Positions 1 through 6,321 of a stretch of 15,183 nucleotides of DNA are shown in pieces. Under the pieces are notes generated by a model. It saw only the letters and a list, made by a program, of their open reading frames with translations. It searched no databases and was not told the DNA's origin. Both the position numbers and the translations under genes were made by a program. The first letter of the stretch is position 1. Every line of letters starts with the position of its first letter. Origin of the DNA: an uncultured bacterium (GTDB taxonomy: Bacteria; Planctomycetota; UBA1135; GCA-002686595); assembly GCA_913058555.1 (NCBI GenBank), contig CAJXRJ010000090.1:1-15183 (forward strand), written 5' to 3'.

Positions 1-28
1 TGGGCTCGGAGATGTGTATAAGAGACAG
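1..28 (+). other. Sequencing adapter remnant (Nextera read-2 end with Tn5 mosaic end)
   Basis: These bases match the 3' part of the Illumina Nextera transposase adapter. Positions 10-28 read AGATGTGTATAAGAGACAG, the 19-bp Tn5 mosaic end used in tagmentation libraries. It is library-preparation sequence and not genomic DNA. Translated in the frame of the following gene it gives the false N-terminus MCIRDS, a known contamination signature. Genomic sequence begins at about position 29. Confidence 0.97.
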
Positions 29-29
29 C

Positions 30-1523
30 CCGATGACGTCCGGCAACTTCGCCGACCTCGCGGTGAACCACAAAGACCACCTCCTGTACGTACGCCGTGG
101 TTCGGGCATCAAGGCCTATGACATCCACGGCGACGACCAGGGTGAGAAGAGCGTCACCGGGGGCGGCAGCTTCGAGCTTTCCGCTGACGGCAAGCAGATC
201 CTCCTGGGCCGTGGGTCCAGTCCCGCCATCGGCAAAGCCGGTGAGGGCAGCACGCCCAAGAACGTGAAGAAGGACGGCATGGAGGCCCGCATTGACCCGC
301 GCCAAGAGTGGCCCCAGGTCTACCGTGATGCGTGGCGCTTTTTCCGCGACTACTTCTACGCCGCCAACATGCACGGCGTCGACTGGCCGGCGGTCTACGA
401 GCAGTACCTGCCCATGATCGCATTCTGCGCGAACCGCGAAGACGTGGACTACGTGATGCGCGAGCTCGTCGCCGAGCTGAACGTCGGCCACGCCTACGTG
501 CGTGGCGGCCCGATGGAACGTGGCCCCCGCGTGGGCGTCGGCCTTCTCGGCTGCGACTACACGCTGGAGAACGACGCGTACCGGATCTCGAACATCGTCG
601 AAGGTGGCGTGTGGGACTCCGATGCCCGCGGGCCCCTCAGCATGCCCGGCGTGGACGTAAGTGAAGGCGACTACCTCCTCGCCGTGGACGGGCTCCCCAT
701 GGATATGACCATGGATCCCTGGGCTGCGTTCCTTGGCAAGGCCAATGAGGCCGTCGAGCTGACGGTCAGCGCTTCTCCCACCATGGACGACACGGCCCGC
801 AAGGTCATGGTGAAGACGCTCTCCTCGGAGAGCGGCTTGCGCTACCGCGAGTGGATCGAAAGCAACCGCGCGATGGTCGCGGAACTCTCGGGCGGTCGCG
901 TCGGCTACATCTACGTGCCGGACACCGGTCAGAACGGCCGCAACAACCTGTTCCGTCAGTTCTACGGCCAGGCACACATGGACGCGCTCATCATCGACGA
1001 GCGCTGGAACGGCGGTGGTCAGTTCCCGAACCGGGAGATCGAAGCCCTCGATCGTCCGCGGACGAACTACTGGGGCCGCCGCTGGGGCCAGTCGATGGCG
1101 ACACCGAGTGACTCCCATCAGGGTCCGAAGTGCATGCTCATCAACCGCGACGCAGGTTCGGGCGGCGACATGTTCCCCTACCTCTTCCGTCAGGCTGGGC
1201 TCGGCAAGCTGATCGGCACGCGCACCTGGGGCGGCCTCGTGGGCTACTCCGGTAGCCCGCAGCTCATCGACGGCGGCAGCCTGGCTGTGCCCTCCTTCGG
1301 CTTCTACGAGCTCGACGGATCCTGGGGAGTCGAAGGCCATGGCGTCGACCCCGACATTGAGGTGATGGACGACCCGGCCCAGATGCAGAACGGAGCGGAC
1401 CCGCAGATCGCAGCCGCCGTCCAGCAGATGCTGCTAGAGCTGAAGTCCAGCACCTACCAGGCACCGCCGCGCCCGGCCGATCCCGATCGCCGCGGCATGG
1501 GCCTGCCGAAATCTGAGCGCTAG
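30..1523 (+). CDS. Tricorn protease-like S41-family serine peptidase, C-terminal part (5' truncated)
   Basis: This is the C-terminal half of a tricorn-type peptidase, a family that trims peptides and is usually around 1,000 residues or more; about 498 codons are present. Visible in order are the end of a beta-propeller (a SFELSADGKQILL blade motif), a helical segment (EWPQVYRDAWRFFRDYFY, then HGVDW), NVGHAYV with the likely catalytic His (codon 489-491), a PDZ-like segment (GVGLLG to LLAVDG), and the C2 protease core. The core has RDAGSGGDMFPYLF with the likely nucleophile Ser (1158-1160), TRTWGGLVG, and GVEGHGVDPDIEV with the likely catalytic Glu (1332-1334). The residue before the His is Gly, where Thermoplasma tricorn has Ser745. 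The true start lies beyond the contig edge; the upstream ATG at 12 is adapter. The stop is TAG at 1521-1523. Function is inferred from motifs, and localisation cannot be judged without the N-terminus. Confidence 0.9.
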   Translation, partial: PMTSGNFADLAVNHKDHLLYVRRGSGIKAYDIHGDDQGEKSVTGGGSFELSADGKQILLGRGSSPAIGKAGEGSTPKNVKKDGMEARIDPRQEWPQVYRDAWRFFRDYFYAANMHGVDWPAVYEQYLPMIAFCANREDVDYVMRELVAELNVGHAYVRGGPMERGPRVGVGLLGCDYTLENDAYRISNIVEGGVWDSDARGPLSMPGVDVSEGDYLLAVDGLPMDMTMDPWAAFLGKANEAVELTVSASPTMDDTARKVMVKTLSSESGLRYREWIESNRAMVAELSGGRVGYIYVPDTGQNGRNNLFRQFYGQAHMDALIIDERWNGGGQFPNREIEALDRPRTNYWGRRWGQSMATPSDSHQGPKCMLINRDAGSGGDMFPYLFRQAGLGKLIGTRTWGGLVGYSGSPQLIDGGSLAVPSFGFYELDGSWGVEGHGVDPDIEVMDDPAQMQNGADPQIAAAVQQMLLELKSSTYQAPPRPADPDRRGMGLPKSER

Positions 1524-1569
1524 CCACGGCTACCCAGCAGGTCGACCTGCCAGGAGCGACGGAAGCGAA

Positions 1570-1660
1570 GCGCCCAGTACGCAACAATTCAATGACCACC
1601 CCCCCCACCGAACTCGAGTTCACCTGGCGGCGACATTGACATTCGTTGCGTACTGGGCGC
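1570..1660. repeat. Nested inverted repeat between convergent genes
   Basis: A 16-bp perfect inverted repeat pairs 1570-1585 with 1645-1660 (GCGCCCAGTACGCAAC / GTTGCGTACTGGGCGC). Inside it, TCAATG (1589-1594) pairs with CATTGA (1634-1639), and the centre holds a perfect 12-bp palindrome, GAACTCGAGTTC (1610-1621). Folded, this gives a long hairpin with two internal tiers. It lies between the 3' ends of the tricorn-like gene and the CBU_0592-like gene, so a bidirectional terminator or a folded insertion such as a MITE-like element is possible. There is no T-tract immediately after the arms. The rest of the 1524-1781 gap holds no gene I can support. Confidence 0.75.
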
Positions 1661-1678
1661 CCTTCGTGATCTACGAAA

Positions 1679-1717
1679 TCCAAAGTACCGAGCCTGGATC
1701 ATTTTTTCTGCTTTGGA
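1679..1717. other. Weak hairpin with internal T6 run in the convergent gap
   Basis: TCCAAAG (1679-1685) and CTTTGGA (1711-1717) form a 7-bp inverted repeat around a 25-nt loop that carries a run of six T (1702-1707). The T-run is in the loop and not after the stem, so this is a poor fit to an intrinsic terminator, although the T-rich stretch downstream of the tricorn-like gene could still help release transcripts. Structure seen, function uncertain. Confidence 0.25.
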
Positions 1718-1781
1718 AGCCAACGCACTTGACGCCCTCACGCTAACCGCGGTCTGGGCGCGCGCGATCACACTTGCTCGA

Positions 1782-2093
1782 TCACGCCATCGCCATAGCG
1801 AGGCGCACCAGCGCGATCGCCGCCACCGAAGCCCACACGACCTCTAGCCAGAACGGCTGCCAGGTCCGCCGCTTCCAGCACACCAGCCCGACCCCCAGCG
1901 CACCCGTCAGGTTGAGCCCGTGGTAGAGGGCTCCTTCGGGTAGCCACCCAAAGCTAAGACCCGCGTAGGCCCCGACGATGGCGCCGGTGCCGTACCAGCC
2001 GAGTGCCTCGACCCAGAGCGGCGCCTTCGTACCATCTGTGCTTGCCTCGCCGTCGCCACCGATCGGGTCGGCGCTTTCGTCCGTGTCGTTCAT
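1782..2093 (-). CDS. CBU_0592-like small integral membrane protein
   Basis: A 103-residue protein with an acidic, disordered N-terminus (about residues 1-26) followed by three hydrophobic segments: WVEALGWYGTGAIVGAYAGLSF, ALYHGLNLTGALGVGLVCW and FWLEVVWASVAAIALVRLAMA. The pattern GWxGxxxxxxAYxxLSFGWL, then YHxLNLxGALG, then a basic loop and a final helix with xxWxxxAxxALxRL resembles the CBU_0592-like membrane family, whose function is unknown. It starts with ATG at 2093, 27 bp after the thymidine kinase stop and on the same strand, so the two are likely co-transcribed. Nothing links it mechanistically to nucleotide salvage. No strong Shine-Dalgarno sequence is visible. It ends with TGA at 1782-1784. 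Confidence 0.72.
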   Translation of the reverse strand: MNDTDESADPIGGDGEASTDGTKAPLWVEALGWYGTGAIVGAYAGLSFGWLPEGALYHGLNLTGALGVGLVCWKRRTWQPFWLEVVWASVAAIALVRLAMAMA

Positions 2094-2120
2094 GGTCGAG
2101 GCAGTGGGAAGTGGGCTGCG

Positions 2121-2708
2121 CTAAGTGGGCGGCCCGTGGAACGCTTCGCGCCAATGGATGCGGCAGAGGGAGACATAGGTTTCGTCCCCGCCGATTTGAA
2201 CCTGGGCACCGTCGGTGACGACCCGTCCGGATTGGTCCTTTCGAATGACCATGGTGGCCTTGCTCCCGCAGTGGCAGATCGTCCGGATCTCACGCAGGGA
2301 GTCGGCGATCGCGAGCAGGGCGGCCGAGCCCGGAAAGGGCTGGCCCTGGAAGTCGACGCGGAGGCCATAGGCCATGACCGGGACGCTGAGCTCGTCCGCC
2401 ACCCGGGCGAGCTGCCAGACCTGTTCCGGCTGGAGGAATTGGGCCTCGTCGATGAGCACGCAGGCGAGGGGGCCTTCTTTGAGGCAGGCAGCCACGCGGT
2501 CGTAAAGGTCCTCTTGGGTGTCGTACCGAGACGCCGGGGCCTGGATGCCAATGCGACTCGCGATGACGCCCTCGCCGGCGCGGTCGTCGAGCTCCGCCGT
2601 CAGCAGGAGAGTCCGCATCCCCCGCTCGCGGTAGTTGTGATCGGCCTGCAGGAGAATCGCGGACTTGCCCGCGTTCATCGTCGAGTAGTTGAAGTAGAGC
2701 TTTGCCAC
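2121..2708 (-). CDS. tdk: Thymidine kinase (type II, TK1-like)
   Basis: Cytosolic enzyme phosphorylating thymidine with ATP to give dTMP in pyrimidine salvage. The 195-residue length is normal for bacterial Tdk. The P-loop STMNAGKS spans residues 9-16, the Walker-B/catalytic segment VLIDEAQF covers residues 84-91 with Glu88 as the likely catalytic base, and YGLRVDFQGQPFPGS follows at about 114-128. The C-terminal lasso and zinc region includes Cys145 and Cys147 in ICHCG plus Cys182 and His185 in LCRIHW. The start is GTG at 2708, giving MAKLYFNYSTMNAGKS, which aligns from the first residue with E. coli Tdk (MAQLYFYYSAMNAGKS, from memory). It sits 10 bp after the stop of the auxiliary lipoprotein gene, so it may be read from the same transcript as the MCE operon. 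Identification is very secure. Confidence 0.97.
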   Translation of the reverse strand: MAKLYFNYSTMNAGKSAILLQADHNYRERGMRTLLLTAELDDRAGEGVIASRIGIQAPASRYDTQEDLYDRVAACLKEGPLACVLIDEAQFLQPEQVWQLARVADELSVPVMAYGLRVDFQGQPFPGSAALLAIADSLREIRTICHCGSKATMVIRKDQSGRVVTDGAQVQIGGDETYVSLCRIHWREAFHGPPT

Positions 2709-2718
2709 GCCCGGGGGG

Positions 2719-3303
2719 TTACTGAATGCTGAGGAGGTCGGAGAGTTCGGTCACGACGCTCTGCAGAGCCGTGGACATCGCCTTCGCTACGAGGGCGGGA
2801 TCCCCATCGGTGATGGCGGAGCGGCCTTCGATCGTCTTCTCAAAGAGGGCCTTGCCGCTCTCGTCGTAGCACTGCGCCACCAGGCTCACGAAGGCCTCGC
2901 GGCGGGGCACAAAGGTTTCTTCGAACGCGGTGAGCTCCACATACAGGAAGTTGGCTGCACCGCTTGACCGCATGAATCCGCGGCGCCGAAAGAGCTCGTT
3001 CTCAAGGGATCGGCGCACCATGTTCACGGGGGACTCGACCCACCGGACTTGCTCGTCGAATTGAACCTCGAAATCGGAGCTGCGGCGCATGAGGGACTCA
3101 CCGATGGCGTCCGAACCGGTCATGCGGTCGAAGCGGAGCGCGGGAGTCACCGGCGGTGCCAGGTCCCCGGCGCGGCGCTCGGGCCCATCCGACACGGTGA
3201 TCCAGCGCACAACGGGCGCAGGCGCAGGCTTGAGGTCGAGGCACGCTGGGAGAGAAAAAAGTAGCAGCAGAGCGGCGGGCGCCCGGAGTCGGTTCGAAAT
3301 CAT
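2719..3303 (-). CDS. ABC-type transport auxiliary lipoprotein (PqiC/YmbA-like)
   Basis: A 194-residue predicted lipoprotein. The signal peptide has a basic start (MISNRLR), a hydrophobic core (APAALLLLFSL) and the lipobox LPAC with Cys21 as the acylated residue. The mature part has a beta-strand/helix layout like the ABC_trans_aux family (PqiC/YmbA type): RFDRMTGSDAIGESLMRRSSDFEVQFDEQVRWVESPVNMVRRSLENELF, then a two-strand core ending KTIEGRSAI, then a C-terminal helix. Such lipoproteins work with MCE proteins at the outer membrane. Its ATG (3303-3301) overlaps the MCE gene stop by four bases (ATGA), implying translational coupling, which strongly supports the assignment. Family membership is inferred from layout and context, since sequence conservation in this family is low. 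Confidence 0.85.
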   Translation of the reverse strand: MISNRLRAPAALLLLFSLPACLDLKPAPAPVVRWITVSDGPERRAGDLAPPVTPALRFDRMTGSDAIGESLMRRSSDFEVQFDEQVRWVESPVNMVRRSLENELFRRRGFMRSSGAANFLYVELTAFEETFVPRREAFVSLVAQCYDESGKALFEKTIEGRSAITDGDPALVAKAMSTALQSVVTELSDLLSIQ

Positions 3304-4358
3304 CGGCGGGGAGAAGGGCTAGGGGAGCGGCCGCGCAGGAACACGCCGGGGTCACGTTCGATGAGAGAGACGAGGCTATCCACGGCGCGCAGCGCCGAGC
3401 GAAGGTCCCGCAGGACCTCAGGCATGACGTTCGCCGTGGGCTGGAAGTCCCCAGCGAGGCGGCTCGCCGAATCCGCGGCACCTCGCACGGTGGCGGTGGT
3501 GCCCGGTAGGTCCGACTCCACCAGGATGGTCTCGATCCTGCGTAGGGCCTCGCTTACGTCTCCCTGGAGGGCCTCGATCCCAGACGTCACACGAGCCATG
3601 CTGCCGCCCTCGCCGCCGGTCTCCGAGAGCAGGCTCTCGAGCGATCCCACCGCCGAACGGGTCTCCGTAATGAGAGCCAGCGTCTCGCTGGCTATGCCCC
3701 CGGGTGCGTCCTTGTCGAGGGCCTTGCGGAGGTCTTCGCTCAGGCCGGTGACCGACGCGGTCAAGCCCGCCACATCGGCGCTCGCCGCTTGACTCTCCAG
3801 GGTCTCAGCGAGTTCACGGATGCCACGGATCGCGAGGGGTAGCTCCTCGCCGAGGCCGCGCACCGCGTCCTCGAGACTCTTGAGGGTCGACGGGGCGGAG
3901 GGCACGTAAGTGGACGGCGGAGTGAAAGCGAGCTCCACCTTTGGAGTCTCCGGTGGGAAGAAGTCTGCCTCGAGGAACTTGATGCCAGTGATGCCCTGGG
4001 ACGCGATAATCACACGCAGCTCGGGCAAAGCGTCCTCAGTCGCAGGGTTCAGTTCGGCCGCACTTTCGATCAGGTTCATGCGCTGCATCACATCCACCAC
4101 AATCTCCGAACGCACCTCCACGAGCCGGCGATCGGGGGCGATGAGAATGTTGGTCACCTTGCCGAGGGTCACCCCGCGGAACTTCACTGGCGCACCGACC
4201 TCGAGCCCCTGGACCGACTCATCGAAGTAAGTCACGCGCTCGACGACATCCGAGCTGAAGCGGCTCGCGCCGAGCCAAAACAGCGCGGCAATCAGCAGCG
4301 CCACGGCGCCGACGATGAACGCGCCAACCTTCCACTCCTGACCGCGCATCTTGCTCAT
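3300..4358 (-). CDS. MlaD-family MCE lipid-transport protein
   Basis: A 352-residue inner-membrane-anchored periplasmic protein of the MCE (MlaD/PqiB) type, the substrate-binding part of lipid ABC transporters. After a short cytoplasmic start (MSKMRGQEWK) there is one membrane helix at residues 11-29 (VGAFIVGAVALLIAALFWL), then the MCE domain at about 38-125 with YFDESVQGLEVGAPVKFRGV and TLGKVTNI. The remainder is mostly long helices with spaced Leu/Ala and ends LIERDPGVFLRGR, a tail typical of these proteins. The start is ATG at 4358, overlapping the ATPase stop as ATGA and preceded by a G-rich Shine-Dalgarno. An in-frame extension to 4502 exists, but it is basic, non-conserved in look and inside the ATPase gene, so I reject it. 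The gene also overlaps the lipoprotein gene downstream. Confidence 0.93.
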   Translation of the reverse strand: MSKMRGQEWKVGAFIVGAVALLIAALFWLGASRFSSDVVERVTYFDESVQGLEVGAPVKFRGVTLGKVTNILIAPDRRLVEVRSEIVVDVMQRMNLIESAAELNPATEDALPELRVIIASQGITGIKFLEADFFPPETPKVELAFTPPSTYVPSAPSTLKSLEDAVRGLGEELPLAIRGIRELAETLESQAASADVAGLTASVTGLSEDLRKALDKDAPGGIASETLALITETRSAVGSLESLLSETGGEGGSMARVTSGIEALQGDVSEALRRIETILVESDLPGTTATVRGAADSASRLAGDFQPTANVMPEVLRDLRSALRAVDSLVSLIERDPGVFLRGRSPSPSPRR

Positions 4359-5155
4359 AGTGTCCCCCCCACCGACACGTGGCCACCCGCCCTTTCCCGG
4401 TGAAAGAAGGCCCGGACCCTTGGGTCGGTGGCGGTGTCTCTGATCTCGCGCGGGTCGCCGCTCACAAGGACGCCTTTCGTTTGCCGATCGAGTAGAACGC
4501 ACCGGGTTCCGATCGAGTAGATGCTTTCGAGTTCGTGGGTCACGACGACGAGGGTGATGCCGAGGGCACGGTTAAGGGTGATGAGGAGTTCGTCGAGCTC
4601 GGCGGAGGTCACCGGATCGAGGCCAGCGGAAGGCTCGTCTAGAAAGAGAAGCGGGGTTTCGAGGGCCAAGGCGCGGGCGATGCCCGCCCGCTTCTGCATT
4701 CCGCCCGAAAGCTCCGACGGGAGCCGATCCCCCGCCCCTTCGAGGCCCACAAGGCGCAGCTTGCCATCGACGATGCCAGCGATCGTATCGCGCTGCAGAT
4801 CCGTCCAGCGCTCCAAAGGCAGGGCCACGTTTTGCGCGATCGTCATCGATCCAAAGAGGGCGCCGCTCTGGAACGAAACGCCGAACTGCGGTCGCTTGCC
4901 GTCGAGGTCCTGGGGGTCGCCGACCCCCGCCACGTGCACGGTTCCGGCGAGGGGCGCAAGCTGACCGAAGAGCGTCTTGAGAAGCGTAGATTTGCCCGTG
5001 CCGGAGCCGCCCAGCACGAGGAACACGTCCCCCTGATAGATATCGAGGTTCAGCCCCTCCATGAGCGGCTTCGAATAACCGATGCTCAGGTCCCTGGCCT
5101 GGATCAGCGCCTGGGGCTCGGTCGCTGTAGCTCCCTCGATCAATGGAGCCCCCAC
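4355..5155 (-). CDS. ABC transporter ATP-binding protein, MlaF-like
   Basis: The cytoplasmic ATPase of the MCE lipid transporter, 266 residues. All nucleotide-binding motifs are present: Walker A GGSGTGKST (49-57), Q-loop Gln96 in SFQSGALF, signature LSGGMQKRAG (149-158, the Mla-type variant with MQKR), Walker B LLFLDEP (169-175), D-loop SAGLDP and the switch histidine in VVTHE (His207). The C-terminal RAFFHRE resembles the MlaF tail. The GTG at 5155 overlaps the permease gene by 16 bp. A competing TTG at 5143 sits in a TTGA overlap with the permease stop and has GGGGG five bases upstream, so it may be the real start; this changes only four residues. It pairs with the STAS-permease upstream and the MCE protein downstream. 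Confidence 0.95.
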   Translation of the reverse strand: MGAPLIEGATATEPQALIQARDLSIGYSKPLMEGLNLDIYQGDVFLVLGGSGTGKSTLLKTLFGQLAPLAGTVHVAGVGDPQDLDGKRPQFGVSFQSGALFGSMTIAQNVALPLERWTDLQRDTIAGIVDGKLRLVGLEGAGDRLPSELSGGMQKRAGIARALALETPLLFLDEPSAGLDPVTSAELDELLITLNRALGITLVVVTHELESIYSIGTRCVLLDRQTKGVLVSGDPREIRDTATDPRVRAFFHRERAGGHVSVGGTL

Positions 5156-6252
5156 ATGTCGAACAGGACCGCAAACAGCGCGTCCGCGAGGACCAGCCAG
5201 AAGAGCGTGGACACGACCGCCGAGGTGGTGACCCGTCCGACGCCCTCCGCCCCGCCCCGGGCGCTCAGGCCGCGTTCGGCCGCGAGACCTGCAATCAGCC
5301 CACCGAACGCCATAGCCTTCATCAACCCGCTAAGCACGTCCATGGGCACAAGGGCCTCCCGGGTGGACAAGATGAACTGCCGGAAACTGACGTCGACGGT
5401 CGCGGTGGCCACAACGGCCCCGGCGAGGATGCCGACGATGTCCGCCACGAGGGTGAGCAGCGGCAGGACCACGATCAGCGCCAACATGCGCGGGAAGACG
5501 AGGTAGCGATGTGGGCAGACGCCGAGGGTCCGCAGGGCGTCGATTTCCTCCGAGACCTTCATCGTGCCGACCTCGGCCGCGATGGCGGCGCCGGACCTGC
5601 CCGCCACGACGATGGCGGTCATGAGCGGCGCCAGCTCCCGCGTCAGGGAGAGGCTCACGAGGTCGGCGACAAAGGCATCGGCCGCGAACTTGCGGAGCTG
5701 GACCGCGGCCTGGAAGGCGGTGATCAGGCCCATCAGGGCCCCGATGGTCGCGACGATCGGAAGGCCGTCCGCGCCGTGGCGCTCCACCTGGCGCACGACC
5801 GACCTCCAGGCGACGGTGGAGGGATTTCTGACCGCGCCGACGGCAGCTCCGGCCGCCTCGGCCACAAAAGTGAGCATGGCCTTGAGGGTGGCCACGATAT
5901 CCAGGGTCGAGCGGCCGACCTGTTCGATGAAGGGCGTTCGCGGGGGTTCGGGAAGGTGGGCCGGGCACTGGCCCTCGACAATGTAGAGGTCGAGGATCGC
6001 GCGTACCCCCGGGCGTGCCCCCACGAAGGCGGGCATCTGTCCTTTGCTGCAAAGGGCGTCGGCCATGACCGACGCCGCGCTGCCCTCCATGCGCTCGACC
6101 GCGGAGAGCTCCACGAAAGAAAGGTCACCGCGTTGCAAGGCATGGAGAATGTTCCCCCGCAGGTCCTGCGCCGACTCCAAGCCGAAGGACCCCTCGAGAG
6201 CGACCCCAAGTCGTCCCTCCCCGTCCGTCGTTTCAATCACCGAAGCCGCCAT
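5140..6252 (-). CDS. STAS-MlaE fusion: lipid ABC transporter permease
   Basis: A 370-residue inner-membrane permease of the MlaE family with an N-terminal STAS domain. Residues 1-95 look like a MlaB-type STAS fold (a beta strand ending VALEG, then LESAQDLRGNILHAL, FVELSAVERMEGSAASVMADAL). Residues 125-370 are the permease, with about five hydrophobic segments and the family signature region PLMTAIVVAGRSGAAIAAEVGTMKVSEEIDALRTLG split over residues 209-244, followed by PHRYLVFPRMLAL. In E. coli the STAS subunit MlaB is separate and binds the ATPase; here it is fused to the permease, an arrangement also known in other bacteria. ATG at 6252, stop TGA at 5140-5142. The gene lies 69 bp after the upstream minus-strand gene, so an internal promoter is possible, though none is evident. 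Confidence 0.93.
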   Translation of the reverse strand: MAASVIETTDGEGRLGVALEGSFGLESAQDLRGNILHALQRGDLSFVELSAVERMEGSAASVMADALCSKGQMPAFVGARPGVRAILDLYIVEGQCPAHLPEPPRTPFIEQVGRSTLDIVATLKAMLTFVAEAAGAAVGAVRNPSTVAWRSVVRQVERHGADGLPIVATIGALMGLITAFQAAVQLRKFAADAFVADLVSLSLTRELAPLMTAIVVAGRSGAAIAAEVGTMKVSEEIDALRTLGVCPHRYLVFPRMLALIVVLPLLTLVADIVGILAGAVVATATVDVSFRQFILSTREALVPMDVLSGLMKAMAFGGLIAGLAAERGLSARGGAEGVGRVTTSAVVSTLFWLVLADALFAVLFDMWGLH

Positions 6253-6321
6253 GGCGGACGGGAGCGTATCAAGCGCGGGGGCCCACCGGATACACAGACG
6301 CCCTTTGGCGGCCGCAGCCCA

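Noticed and set aside
1570..1660. Integron attC site
   Set aside because: The outer arms contain AAC/GTT boundaries and nested stems, but the 7-bp boxes (ACGCAAC and GTTGCGT) each miss the consensus at one position, pairing extends well past the boxes, and there is no cassette array or integrase in view.
1524..1781. Short protein genes in the convergent gap
   Set aside because: The open frames here are low-complexity or overlap the inverted repeat and show no start with a ribosome-binding site.
2136..2732. 198-codon open frame on the + strand
   Set aside because: It is antisense to a clear thymidine kinase and shows no family resemblance.
4359..4502. N-terminal extension of the MCE protein to 4502
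   Set aside because: It lies inside the ATPase gene and has an Arg/Pro-rich composition typical of a shadow frame. The ATG at 4358 has an ATGA overlap and a G-rich ribosome-binding site.
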